A model generated the notes under the pieces. The model was not told the origin of the DNA. It did not search any database and saw only the letters and a list, made by a program, of their open reading frames with translations. Positions 8,459 through 18,025 of a DNA stretch of 64,000 nt are shown here, piece after piece; position 1 is the first letter of the stretch, and the number at the start of each line of letters is the position of its first letter. The DNA is from Lachnoclostridium sp. UBA1308. Its GTDB lineage: Bacteria; Bacillota; Clostridia; Lachnospirales; Lachnospiraceae. The DNA lies in assembly GCA_002307215.1 (NCBI GenBank), contig DBTU01000039.1:1-64000 (forward strand). The letters run 5' to 3'. The translations under genes were made by a program, and so were the position numbers.

Positions 8459-8962
8459 TTAATTGTTTTGATCATTCTTTGAAGATTTATTAACAAATTC
8501 CTTTATCTTCTTCGACCTTGTAAAGTATAAGTACCATCCGCCACAGAATCCGAAGAGAATGACTAGCGGCATTATCAATAATACTGCAGTCATTGCGAAA
8601 ACAGAAGTGTATTGCCCATTTTTGCCTATCTGGCCTTTGATACCTAAATTATATATAAATATGGTAAATGTACAAAAGGTTGTAAATACGGCATCTACAA
8701 TTAGATAGGTCTTCGCTATCGTGACCATATTCTTCCACAACCTATAACAGAATACTGAGGTCAGCAGAAGAAAGATCAAGAATAGGATACATATAATCAG
8801 AAAGACTGTACCAAAGGCAGATACTCGGTTTATTATGTTATATGCTTGTACGATGTGGAAAAGTGATATTGGCATATCAAAGGCTATAAGCATTATTACG
8901 AATGCAAGAATAAAGCCCTTTTTTTCTTCCTCATACTCATACGGTTTCTTAAAATCATCCAT
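8459..8962 (-). CDS. Four-helix membrane protein of unknown function (DUF2569-like)
   Basis: A 167-residue protein with four predicted membrane helices (about residues 16-38, 50-72, 83-104 and 122-146), charged ends, and a C-terminus ending in YLYFTRSKKIKEF, a pattern that resembles DUF2569 proteins. The function is unknown. Start ATG is preceded by GGAGGG. It is transcribed towards the inverted-repeat element and away from the exporter genes, so it appears to be a single-gene unit. Confidence 0.7.
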   Translation of the reverse strand: MDDFKKPYEYEEEKKGFILAFVIMLIAFDMPISLFHIVQAYNIINRVSAFGTVFLIICILFLIFLLLTSVFCYRLWKNMVTIAKTYLIVDAVFTTFCTFTIFIYNLGIKGQIGKNGQYTSVFAMTAVLLIMPLVILFGFCGGWYLYFTRSKKIKEFVNKSSKNDQNN

Positions 8963-9545
8963 GAAAAATCCCTCCCTAGTGAAAAGATTATAGCATAAAT
9001 GTACTTGTATGTAAATAATGGAAACGAATCGTTTTTATTTAAGAAGAATGTTTGAGGTTGCGGTATAAATTGATCTTATGATAATATTTTTAACAAGGAT
9101 AAATATATTATTAAATACCTGAGAGAAAAAGAATAATGAATCGAATAAAAGTAATGGTGAATGAAAGAATACAATTTAAGTATATGGAATAATTTACTTT
9201 TCACCTTTAGCATGTTATAATCTAGTAAATTTTGCATAATTAATTCCATGCTTGCCACTTTAGCAATTTGTTTTTAACTAGCAACCATGTGCCGTCTTCG
9301 GCGGATCTTGAATCAAATATTAAAATAAGTAGAATATAAAAATGAATTAAATTTGCACTAACGCAACATGCCTGCCCTTGGAATTAGTTTGTGCCGAGGA
9401 TTACACAGGCACAAACTTACAAGTGTGAATAATGCTTTTCAATAATTCACACTAACGTCCACGCATGCGACTTGCTCGCATGCATAAATTCAATGTATGA
9501 AAATAGCTTTTATATTTTCACACTATTTACTCAAGGGGGAACATC
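8963..9545. other. Intergenic region with a chain of hairpins upstream of an ABC exporter pair
   Basis: No convincing gene. The right half is a chain of hairpins: 9386-9417, 9422-9453, 9463-9483 (GCATGCGA/TCGCATGC) and about 9495-9523. The first two belong to a dispersed repeat family also seen near 47.9 and 49.9 kb. A GGGGGA ribosome binding site precedes the ATG at 9546. I found no plausible precursor peptide gene for the exporter here. Confidence 0.6.
9386..9453. repeat. Dispersed two-hairpin repeat, copy A
   Basis: First hairpin AGTTTGTGCC (9386-9395) with GGCACAAACT (9408-9417), second hairpin with arms AGTGTGAAT and ATTCACACT (9422-9453). The first-hairpin loop GAGGATTACACA is nearly identical to the copy at 47858-47927. 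Confidence 0.8.
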
Positions 9546-11375
9546 ATGAAACAACAACAGGAAATCAAGAAAACAAGAGCACTCAAAAATAATATCTATG
9601 CTATCCGTGTAATGTGGGAGATTATGAAGAGCGCAATCATCAATTCAGCACTGATGACTGCTTTCGCTTATATCGGTTGGGTTTTTTACAGTTACTTTTT
9701 CATAAGATATCTGGTTGGAGCAATTGAGCGTTCGGAAAGTTTTGGGCATATCATCGGTTTTGTATTGATGGCAGGCGGGTTTTTTATGATAGTCGCCTTT
9801 TATAATGCTTATATCAATGGAGCTTACAATCCTATGGCAAGAGCAACCATCTATCGGAAGCTTTACGCAAAGCTTTATAAAAAAGCAGGTAATGTAGAGC
9901 TAAGATGTTTTGAAGATAGCAGTTTTTATAATAAATATACGCTGGCGGTAGATGGCGCTGATGAAAAGCTGATTAGTATTATACAAAATTTGTTTGGAAT
10001 GTTATTTGGAGCTAGCGCGGCTATTGTTATTTTTACCATGATGTTTTTGACTGACAGGTTGGCCGTTGCATTTGTAATATTCCCGATTGTTGGTAATTTT
10101 GTATTCGGCTACTTCGTAAAAAAGAATGAATACAACAGGGACAAGGCTATGGTTCCATATAAAAGAACAATTGATTATGTGAACCGTGTTATGTATCTTG
10201 CCGATTTTTCCAAGGAAATGCGTCTATCAAAAGTATTTAACCTAATGAAATATAAATACATAAAGGCCATCAATGGTATTTTTGATGTGTCGGACCAATA
10301 TTTCTTTAGGATTAGCTTACCGCAATGGTTTAAAAATTATTTTACCTTCACAATCATATTTGAAGGAGTGTTGATGTATGGAGCCTATCGTACAATTGTC
10401 GGAAAGACAATGGGTCTTGCGGATTTGGCTGTACTGTCAAGTACTATGGTGTCGGCAACCTGGATATTAATTCGATTTACGGACAGTGTTATGGAAAGTA
10501 TGAAGCAGGGACTTTTCGTTGAGAATTTACGAGCTTTTCTGGAATATAAGGAAAAGTTACCGGAGGATTATGATGGCATACTTCCGGAAGAGGAAATCAA
10601 CTCCATCGAATTTCGCAATGTCAGTTTTTCCTATAAAGAGGGGACGCCAATCATTAAGAATCTTTCTTTTACCATGAAAGGAAGAACCAGTACTGCATTG
10701 GTTGGACATAACGGAGCAGGGAAGACAACAATCATTAAGCTATTATTTCGCCTATATGATCCGGAAGAGGGAGAAATTCTTCTGAATGGAGTAAACATCA
10801 AGAAATATAATTTAAAGGCATATCGAAAGCTTTTTGCAGCGGCATTTCAGGATTTTAAGATTTTTGCCCTGACCATTAGGGAAAATGTCATGATGCGTGA
10901 ATGCAGCGAGGAAGACGACACGGTTGTTATCGATGCACTTATGAAAGCAGGCGTATATGATAAGGTTATGTCCTTACCAAAGGGACTCGATACAATAATG
11001 ACGAAAGAGTTTGATGAAGAAGGTACGTTGCTTTCAGGTGGAGAATATCAGAAAATTGTTGTTGCAAGAGCATTTGCTAAGAAGGTTCCTATTAAGGTCT
11101 TTGATGAACCCTCCAGTGCACTGGATCCGATTGCGGAATTTGAGCTGTACGATAGTATCCAAAGCGATAGTATTAATAAGTCGGTCATCTTTATTTCTCA
11201 TCGATTATCTTCCGTACGTAATGCCGATGTGGTATTCATGTTGGAGAACGGTAACATTTTGGAACGGGGATCACATAAAGAATTGATGCGCTTGGATGGA
11301 GCATATGCGGATATGTACAAGAAGCAGGCAAAGAATTATCTGGCTGTTGATGACTTTCAGGAGGAGACTGCATAA
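9546..11375 (+). CDS. ABC exporter half-transporter, fused permease and ATPase (first of pair)
   Basis: A 609-residue membrane protein with an N-terminal six-helix domain (about residues 25-330) and a C-terminal ATPase domain. Walker A is GHNGAGKTT at about 387-395, the signature is LSGGE near 495, followed by Walker B with DEPSSALDPIAE. It belongs to the ABC-type multidrug/peptide exporter group with poorly conserved membrane domains, often found with peptide export. It overlaps the next gene by one base (TAATG), so the two probably form a heterodimer. A GGGGGA site precedes the ATG. The substrate is unknown; no peptide precursor or modification gene is next to it. Confidence 0.9.
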   Translation: MKQQQEIKKTRALKNNIYAIRVMWEIMKSAIINSALMTAFAYIGWVFYSYFFIRYLVGAIERSESFGHIIGFVLMAGGFFMIVAFYNAYINGAYNPMARATIYRKLYAKLYKKAGNVELRCFEDSSFYNKYTLAVDGADEKLISIIQNLFGMLFGASAAIVIFTMMFLTDRLAVAFVIFPIVGNFVFGYFVKKNEYNRDKAMVPYKRTIDYVNRVMYLADFSKEMRLSKVFNLMKYKYIKAINGIFDVSDQYFFRISLPQWFKNYFTFTIIFEGVLMYGAYRTIVGKTMGLADLAVLSSTMVSATWILIRFTDSVMESMKQGLFVENLRAFLEYKEKLPEDYDGILPEEEINSIEFRNVSFSYKEGTPIIKNLSFTMKGRTSTALVGHNGAGKTTIIKLLFRLYDPEEGEILLNGVNIKKYNLKAYRKLFAAAFQDFKIFALTIRENVMMRECSEEDDTVVIDALMKAGVYDKVMSLPKGLDTIMTKEFDEEGTLLSGGEYQKIVVARAFAKKVPIKVFDEPSSALDPIAEFELYDSIQSDSINKSVIFISHRLSSVRNADVVFMLENGNILERGSHKELMRLDGAYADMYKKQAKNYLAVDDFQEETA

Positions 11376-13207
11376 TGAAAAAGAATAAAGACAATAGACA
11401 GAAAGGAAAGCGTATCCTTTCCAACAACTGGTTTATTTTGAAAGTATCCTTTCAAACAGCTCCATTTTTAATGTGTTTTATGATATATGGAGCAATTATG
11501 GGTGAGTGCTTGATATTTTTAGAACACATCTATGGAATCAAATTTGTTCTCGAGGCAGCAGAGTTTCATAAGCCTTTTATCCTTGTTGTACAATTTCTCT
11601 CCTTTGTAATGGCAGCATGGGCTTTTTCCTTTTTCACAGGGGTAATATACCAGAACAAGGTATTACAGAAGGGACTTCCCAAAATTCAGAAGCGAATGAA
11701 GGAAATCATGTATGAGAAGGCAAGGGAACTGGACCTGGAGTGCTATGACAATCCGGAATATTATAATAATTTCGTATTATCCCTTTCCGAGGCAGATAAA
11801 TCCATTACAAGAACCCATGAGATTCTAGAAACCTTCTTTGGAGCCGTTACAATACTGATTACGAGCGGAATCTTTTTTCTTACCACGGATGCATGTTCCG
11901 TCCTATTCGTGCTTGCCTCCTTTGTTCTGATGTTTTTCTTCTCACAGATACTGAACAAAGTGAATTATAATAACAGGATTGAGAAGAATTCGAAGGAAAG
12001 GAAACGTTCTTACATACATAGGGTTTTTTATCTGAATGAGTATGCAAAAGAGGTCAGATTGAATCCTGAGATGAGGAGTCGACTAAACAGAGAATTTGAC
12101 GCGGCTAACGATGAGATATACAAGATAGAAAAAAAGTATGCTTTGAAAAGAACCGGCCTTCAGTTTGTCGTAGATTATATTACCAATGATTTTATAAGTG
12201 ATGTAATTTATTTAGCCTACTTGGTATTTCGCGCGGCGGTACAGCATGCGATTTCCTACAGCAGTGTCGTCGTTTTATGGAATTCCTCAGGTCGATTAAA
12301 GTACAGTCTAGGAAATATGTCAAAGATTTTTCCGCAAATCTCAGAAAACAGCTTATATATTGAGAAGATAAGGGGTTTCTTAGACTACGAGAAGAAAATT
12401 GTCAGCGTTAAAAACTTACCGGTACCGAGAGAGCCGAAGACCCTCGAGCTTAAGAATGTTTCCTTCGGCTATACCGAAAAGGAAGGGTATATCCTACATA
12501 ATATCAGTCTGGCCATCTGCCCAAACCAAAAAATAGCCTTGGTCGGCTATAACGGAGCAGGCAAAACCACACTGATCAAACTGATCATGAGATTATATGA
12601 TCCCTCCGAGGGTGAAATTCTATATAACGGTGTGAATATCAAGGAATATGATGTGAATGAATACAGGGAAATGATTGGAACAATATTTCAAGATTTCAAG
12701 ATTTTTGCTGCAAATATTGGGGATAATGTTATTCTTGATTATGAAGATGAAAGTACCAAGAAGCAACATGAGTTGGCTGTTAGAGGAGCATTAACCTACA
12801 GTGGTTTCAAGGATAGACTGGATAAATTTACGCTGGGTCTTTCCACAGAATTAACCACAGAGTTTGAAGAGGACGGAGTGGACCTGTCCGGAGGAGAAAG
12901 CCAGAAGCTTGCCATAGCAAGAGCATTTTACAAAAACGCGCAGATGGTTATTTTGGATGAGCCCTCCAGTGCTTTGGACCCGATTGCGGAGTACCAGTTA
13001 AATGAAGCCATGTTGAATGCGTCAATCAACAAGACAGTAATATTTATTTCTCACCGTCTCTCTACAACACGGAATGCCGACCGGATTATTATGCTTGAGC
13101 AGGGAAGGATTATTGAAGATGGCACGCATGAGGAATTGATCAGACTGCAGAACAAGTATGCAGGTATGTGGAAGGCACAGGCCGGAAAATATATTGACAT
13201 AGCTTAA
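11375..13207 (+). CDS. ABC exporter half-transporter, fused permease and ATPase (second of pair)
   Basis: A 610-residue partner of the preceding protein, with the same order: six-helix membrane domain, then ATPase with GYNGAGKTT (about 391-399), DLSGGES and VILDEPSSALDPIAE. The two share the unusual DPIAE ending after Walker B and the FQDFKIFA Q-loop, so they are paralogues. Its ATG overlaps the stop codon of the first gene, indicating translational coupling and equal dosage. It ends one base before the convergent AraC gene. Heterodimeric export of a peptide or drug is inferred; the substrate cannot be told from sequence. Confidence 0.9.
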   Translation: MKKNKDNRQKGKRILSNNWFILKVSFQTAPFLMCFMIYGAIMGECLIFLEHIYGIKFVLEAAEFHKPFILVVQFLSFVMAAWAFSFFTGVIYQNKVLQKGLPKIQKRMKEIMYEKARELDLECYDNPEYYNNFVLSLSEADKSITRTHEILETFFGAVTILITSGIFFLTTDACSVLFVLASFVLMFFFSQILNKVNYNNRIEKNSKERKRSYIHRVFYLNEYAKEVRLNPEMRSRLNREFDAANDEIYKIEKKYALKRTGLQFVVDYITNDFISDVIYLAYLVFRAAVQHAISYSSVVVLWNSSGRLKYSLGNMSKIFPQISENSLYIEKIRGFLDYEKKIVSVKNLPVPREPKTLELKNVSFGYTEKEGYILHNISLAICPNQKIALVGYNGAGKTTLIKLIMRLYDPSEGEILYNGVNIKEYDVNEYREMIGTIFQDFKIFAANIGDNVILDYEDESTKKQHELAVRGALTYSGFKDRLDKFTLGLSTELTTEFEEDGVDLSGGESQKLAIARAFYKNAQMVILDEPSSALDPIAEYQLNEAMLNASINKTVIFISHRLSTTRNADRIIMLEQGRIIEDGTHEELIRLQNKYAGMWKAQAGKYIDIA

Positions 13208-14056
13208 CTACCTTCCATCAGGAAGCGAAAATAGTGCGCCTCGGTCTTTCAAAGGAGAATGGCCTAAGAATTTGGAGTATGCGCGGTAAAAGGAGGAATA
13301 ATCTCCAAAGCCGGCCTCAGAGGCTGCTTGGCCCGCATTATAACCATTTATTAATAGCTGCTGTGCATAAATAATTCGTTTATATAGTAAGTAATCACCT
13401 ACAGTAGTACCGGTAGCCTTACGAAAAACCTTATTCAGATGATGCTTACTGATAAAAAAGATTTCGGAAATCTGATCCAGACTGATAGGTTCAGTCAGAT
13501 GCTTATTTAAATGCGCAATAATATTTGTTACAGTTTTTGAACTGTTATGTTCTACCGCAGCCGGATTGGCAATACACATTAACATTATCTGCGATAGCAG
13601 AGCTTCCATATATATGGGCAGTAGATTTATCTGTAAGTTTGGTGGTAGAGTAGAACAATCAGCGATGGACTGAAAAAAAGAGTGAATTCGATAATGCTCC
13701 GTGTCAGGATAGAAGACTTCCTTACCGGAGTATTTCTCTATGGATGGAAAGGCAGAAAGCAATAAATGTCTGCGTTCCAGGGATAAGATTTCGGGATCAA
13801 AATGCAGTGCATATCTTCGATATGGCTTGGTACTGTTGACCTTCACTCCGTGAAAAACATTGGGGGAAATGAGTAATAGGCTATGTGGAGTCGGATGGTA
13901 TTCGTGACCCTCCACAAGATAATCTGCCTCACCTTCAATAAAATAATAAATTTCATAGATATTATGGCAGTGAAGAGAGTATCTATCACCGACATCCTCA
14001 CTCATAGAGTAAGTAAATAACATTTTATCATTTTGAATTTGCGTAAAAATTTTCAT
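13208..14056 (-). CDS. AraC family transcriptional regulator
   Basis: A 282-residue regulator with an N-terminal cupin (HCHNIYEIYYFIEGEADY near residues 27-45) and a C-terminal AraC HTH pair (SLDQISEIFFISKHHLNKVFRK, then EAGFGDYSSFYRAYSKFLGHSP). The start is the ATG at 14056, directly behind AAGGAGG; the longer frame reaching 14212 has no such site and its extra residues are not cupin-like. It is convergent with the exporter pair (stops one base apart), so a link to it is uncertain. The gap on its 5' side holds the ppk terminator. Target genes are unknown. Confidence 0.9.
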   Translation of the reverse strand: MKIFTQIQNDKMLFTYSMSEDVGDRYSLHCHNIYEIYYFIEGEADYLVEGHEYHPTPHSLLLISPNVFHGVKVNSTKPYRRYALHFDPEILSLERRHLLLSAFPSIEKYSGKEVFYPDTEHYRIHSFFQSIADCSTLPPNLQINLLPIYMEALLSQIMLMCIANPAAVEHNSSKTVTNIIAHLNKHLTEPISLDQISEIFFISKHHLNKVFRKATGTTVGDYLLYKRIIYAQQLLINGYNAGQAASEAGFGDYSSFYRAYSKFLGHSPLKDRGALFSLPDGR

Positions 14057-14146
14057 GGGCGCCTCCTTTATGAACCAACTTATATAAACATAAGTATAGT
14101 TAATCATCGCTATATTTGCAATATAAAGATAGGAATTTAGAATGGA

Positions 14147-14176
14147 AAAGCCTGCTGCATCCCTGCAACAGGCTTT
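14147..14176 (-). terminator. Terminator for the ppx-ppk operon
   Basis: Stem AAAGCCTGCTGCA (14147-14159) with TGCAACAGGCTTT (14164-14176), one mismatch, followed by a T-rich tract on the minus strand. It lies about 50 bases after the ppk stop codon. The plus strand is also T-rich after it, so it may act in both directions. Confidence 0.8.
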
Positions 14177-14226
14177 GATTTTGAACTCTATTATCCCATC
14201 TATGAATAACATGCTGAATAGCTTAG

Positions 14227-16284
14227 CTATGTAGTCATACGGTTAATAAAGAATTTCTGGCTGTCGAAGTCTACAATGTCTGAGCCTTCCCGTTTGCTAT
14301 AGCTGCCATCGTTATTTAAGACACGCGCCTTTTCATTGTCATTACTCATTATATTCAGCTGACTGATAATCTGGTTCTTGATATCATTATCATTAATAGG
14401 ACATGCAATCTCTACTCTTCTGGAGGTGTTTCGGGTCATCATATCAGCAGAAGATATATACATTTTTGATTGTTCATTTTTCCCAAAGAGATAAATTCTG
14501 GAATGCTCCAGAAATCTGCCTACAATGCTGAGGATTGTGATATTATCTGTCTTTCCATCGATGCCGGGAAGCAGACAACAGATTCCTCTAATAATCAATT
14601 TAATCTCGACCCCTGCGATGGATGCTTCGGAGAGCTTCTTAATAATGTCCTTATCAGTAAGCGAATTTGATTTTATGATGATGCCGCATTCCTCACCTCT
14701 AAATGACTTTTCTATCTCGTTATCAATCAACGTCATAATATTGTTCTTTAAAGAATGGGGTGCTACCAGTAGATGATTGTATTCGCCCTTTAAATTAGAT
14801 AAGGTCATATTCTTGAAGAATTTCATTGCATCTTGCCCAATCGCGGGGGCAGCTGTTATTAAGGATAAATCTGTATATAGCTTTGCTGTCTTTTCGTTAT
14901 AATTGCCGGTTCCAATCTGAGTGATATAGTTGATTTGACCACCGTCTCTGCGAGTGATCAGACAAATCTTTGAATGCACCTTAAAGCCTTCGAAACCATA
15001 AATCACAGTACACCCTGCCTCCTCCAGCCTTTCCGCCCAATCAATGTTATTCTGTTCATCAAATCTGGCTTTCAACTCCATCAGTACGATAACTTCTTTG
15101 CTGTTTTCTGCAGCCATGCAAAGATATTCAATTAGCCTTGAATTGTTCGCAACTCGGTATATAGTAATCTTAATAGAGATTACGTTGGGATCGACAGCAC
15201 TCTCCTTTAACAAATGTAGGAAGGGCTCCATCTGTTGATATGGGAAGAACAGCAGGATGTCCTTATTTTTGCATTGCTCTGTCATACTTTCATTTCTATT
15301 CAGGCAGTCCGGATAAGCCGGCTCAAAGGGTGGATAACTCAATTCATTTTTCTGAAGGGGTGAAAACTTGCCGGGTAATTGAAATACATAGCTCATAACC
15401 AGAGGAGCCTTACTGGTAAAGACCTGATCCTTATCAAGCTTTAACCTATCCATAAGAAAAAATGTCAGTACTTTATTCATCCGACCCTGAACTTCCAACC
15501 GAACCGGTGAAAGTCTTGATCTTCTTTTAAGAACCTTTTTCATACGCTCTCTAAAATTATCATCCACCTCAAAGACTTCATCCTCAGCACTGATATCCGC
15601 ATTTCTTGTCACAGAGATAATAGCTGAATTCTCTATTTTATACATACTGAAAATATCCTTCAGATAATGAAGGATGATTTTTTCCGTCAGGACATATTGG
15701 AGTGGTTCTCCCGGAAGCGGTACATATTTTGGTAATGATTTAGATACCGGAATCAAACCAAACTTTGTATCATCACCGGAAAAGACGCAAATGATATAAA
15801 GATCCTTATTTACCAAATGAGGGAAAGGATGTCTGGAATTAATCACCTGGGGTGAGAGGATGGGAAGAATATAATCTTTATAATATTTCTCGATATATTT
15901 TTTCCCTTGCTTATTAAGTTCTTTCATATCAAGATTAGATATCTGAGACTCCCTCAGCTGATTCTCTACTTCATGGTAGATATCATCTCTCTTCTTATAA
16001 AGCAGCGTTGCCCGTTTGAATATTTTATCCAACTGTTGTTTCGGGCTCATTCCTGTTTTGTTATCGTGATTGTCATTCTCCATCAGAGATAAGTCCGTCA
16101 GACTGCCGACTCTGATCATGAAGAATTCATCAAGATTACTGCTGAAAATGGATATAAACTTCAATTGTTCAAAAAGTGGTACTTTTTCATCCATCGCCTC
16201 TTCCAGAATACGCTCATTGAAAGTCAGCCAGGACAGTTCACGGTTTTGCATGTAGTTAATCACTGATTCATCACTGGAATGCAT
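14227..16284 (-). CDS. ppk1: Polyphosphate kinase 1
   Basis: A 685-residue PPK1 that makes polyphosphate from ATP reversibly. The N-terminal domain (NRELSWLTFNERILEEA) is followed by the helical head and two phospholipase-D-like catalytic domains. His437 (FKVHSK) and His594 (EHSRIYLF) align with the two E. coli catalytic histidines, His435 being the one that is phosphorylated. Length is normal. AAAGGAG precedes the ATG. It lies 5 bases after the ppx stop, so the synthesis and breakdown enzymes are co-transcribed, an arrangement common in bacteria. A terminator follows. Confidence 0.97.
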   Translation of the reverse strand: MHSSDESVINYMQNRELSWLTFNERILEEAMDEKVPLFEQLKFISIFSSNLDEFFMIRVGSLTDLSLMENDNHDNKTGMSPKQQLDKIFKRATLLYKKRDDIYHEVENQLRESQISNLDMKELNKQGKKYIEKYYKDYILPILSPQVINSRHPFPHLVNKDLYIICVFSGDDTKFGLIPVSKSLPKYVPLPGEPLQYVLTEKIILHYLKDIFSMYKIENSAIISVTRNADISAEDEVFEVDDNFRERMKKVLKRRSRLSPVRLEVQGRMNKVLTFFLMDRLKLDKDQVFTSKAPLVMSYVFQLPGKFSPLQKNELSYPPFEPAYPDCLNRNESMTEQCKNKDILLFFPYQQMEPFLHLLKESAVDPNVISIKITIYRVANNSRLIEYLCMAAENSKEVIVLMELKARFDEQNNIDWAERLEEAGCTVIYGFEGFKVHSKICLITRRDGGQINYITQIGTGNYNEKTAKLYTDLSLITAAPAIGQDAMKFFKNMTLSNLKGEYNHLLVAPHSLKNNIMTLIDNEIEKSFRGEECGIIIKSNSLTDKDIIKKLSEASIAGVEIKLIIRGICCLLPGIDGKTDNITILSIVGRFLEHSRIYLFGKNEQSKMYISSADMMTRNTSRRVEIACPINDNDIKNQIISQLNIMSNDNEKARVLNNDGSYSKREGSDIVDFDSQKFFINRMTT

Positions 16285-16289
16285 TGAAT

Positions 16290-17195
16290 TTATTCTCCTT
16301 TTATTATTCTTTCGTACAGATAACCTTCACGGATACCGTATTTACTTAGTATTATGTTTTTGGTGTTAAAAAAATCAGCAATCGTATCAATAATAATCAT
16401 ACCCGGGATTATGGTATGTATTCGGTCAGGTATGTTTCGTAGAATAGGTGTTAGGGTATCTCTATGGCTGTTATTCACAGTTTCTAAGATCTCTTTAATG
16501 TGCGTAGCCAAGATATCACTGTTATCACCGGGCAAATTGTAGATACTGTTATTCAGCTTTGAGAGACCCCTGATTGTACCACCGATTCCGCAGATGGAAG
16601 GAAAAGATTCCACCGCAAGATCTAGTGCTGTAATATATTCTAGTACTGTTTGCCTGATCTTTACCCGCTCCTCCTTCTTCGGAATAATCTTATGGACAAA
16701 CTTTACATACATATTTAATGACCCGATAGGAATACTGGTGGCATACTTGATTGCACGATTTTCAAAAATGACTATTTCTGTACTACCGCCTCCAATATCT
16801 ACGATGACCCCGTTTTCCGTATCGAGATATTTTGTTGTTCCTATGAAATCAAGAGTGGCTTCTTCTTCACCGGATAGAAGTTCAACATCACAGTTGGTAT
16901 TATTTTTGATGGCTTTGATTACTGTATCCGTGTTTTTGATATTTCTAAGTGACGCTGTTGCGAAAATATGAATATCGGAGGGCTCGACCTGAAAGTTCTC
17001 CAGTAGGGCTATAAATTGGTTCAATATATCACAGGCTTTATCAGTGCCTTTTTCATTTAATTGTTCCTTCTCAATATAATTAGCCAGTCCGGCCATTTCT
17101 TTTCTTTCTAATAAGGTCTTTACTTCATTTCCATCATGTTCATATACGCATAATCGAATTGTATTCGAACCAAGGTCAATAATTGCACTTTTCAA
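16290..17195 (-). CDS. ppx: Exopolyphosphatase, Ppx/GppA family
   Basis: A 301-residue member of the actin-fold (ASKHA) Ppx/GppA family that removes terminal phosphate from polyphosphate or (p)ppGpp. The phosphate-1 motif IDLGSNTIRL is at the N-terminus, ASLRN near 90, and the phosphate-2 motif VDIGGGSTE near 138-146. The short form, lacking the HD-like C-terminal domain, is common in Firmicutes. It is the first gene of a two-gene unit with ppk1. Whether polyphosphate or pppGpp is the main substrate cannot be told from sequence. Confidence 0.94.
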   Translation of the reverse strand: MKSAIIDLGSNTIRLCVYEHDGNEVKTLLERKEMAGLANYIEKEQLNEKGTDKACDILNQFIALLENFQVEPSDIHIFATASLRNIKNTDTVIKAIKNNTNCDVELLSGEEEATLDFIGTTKYLDTENGVIVDIGGGSTEIVIFENRAIKYATSIPIGSLNMYVKFVHKIIPKKEERVKIRQTVLEYITALDLAVESFPSICGIGGTIRGLSKLNNSIYNLPGDNSDILATHIKEILETVNNSHRDTLTPILRNIPDRIHTIIPGMIIIDTIADFFNTKNIILSKYGIREGYLYERIIKGE

Positions 17196-17430
17196 AGTCG
17201 TTCCTCCAGATTAAAATTTATGTAAATATCTATGATTAACATCATTATAATATATTAATACTTTGCGAATGTCATATCTAGGTGTAATCTAGGTGAAATC
17301 TCAGAAATATCATATAGCTAATAAACATAGTAAGCTAAAGAGAAAAGAGCTTAGGTATCGATATTCTTTGGTTTTTCGCTGATCGGTGTACGAAATCTAA
17401 TAGTAATTATACGGAGGATATGATAATATT

Positions 17431-17946
17431 TTGTTATTAAGTAAATGTATGTTAGGACTCCAAAGAATTTATGGGAATTTCATTTTGATATTCGTGGCGC
17501 CTACGGCGCTGCTTTGTAGTACCGTGTCTGGGAGTTGGGGGAGGATGGATGTATTTCGAAGTATTCTAGCTATGCACGTGGATGACTGGGGCAAACAATT
17601 TTTAGCCTCCGCAAATAATGGAATAGACATAGGTATCGTTGATTACGAGGCTATAAATAGGAACGAAAACAGTGGAATATTTGAGATTGGATATATTATT
17701 AAGCCTGATTATTGGGGAAAGGGCTATGGAACAGAAATGGGTAAGGCACTGATTGAATATTTATTTCAAAATTATAACATTCATAAAATTGTTGCCAGTT
17801 GTAACGCGAATAATCATTCATCGGAAGATATTATGAAAAAGATAGGAATGCAATTGGAAGGAGTCCTAAGGAAAGTACGTTATAAAAATGGGAACTGGGT
17901 GGACGAAATCAATTACGGATTATTACGGGAAGAATGGGAAAAGTAA
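17431..17946 (+). CDS. GNAT acetyltransferase (RimJ/RimL type), N-terminus doubtful
   Basis: The C-terminal 110 residues are a clear GNAT domain: IGIVDYEAINR, then the acetyl-CoA loop PDYWGKGYGTEMGKAL, and GMQLEGVLRKVRYKNGNWVDEINYGLL as in RimJ-like enzymes that acetylate protein N-termini or small molecules. The first about 45 residues do not look like the family N-terminus. The frame opens at a TTG; the ATG next to GGAGGATATG leads to a stop after six codons in another frame. An in-frame ATG at 17545 sits directly behind GGGGGAGG, too close for normal use. The gene may be damaged at its start or use a non-standard one. Confidence 0.65.
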   Translation: MLLSKCMLGLQRIYGNFILIFVAPTALLCSTVSGSWGRMDVFRSILAMHVDDWGKQFLASANNGIDIGIVDYEAINRNENSGIFEIGYIIKPDYWGKGYGTEMGKALIEYLFQNYNIHKIVASCNANNHSSEDIMKKIGMQLEGVLRKVRYKNGNWVDEINYGLLREEWEK

Positions 17947-18025
17947 ACTTGACTTTATATAAGGATAATGATAGAATATGAAAAATTGTAAAGGCAATGA
18001 TAAGGAATAGTATATGTTATTTGAT

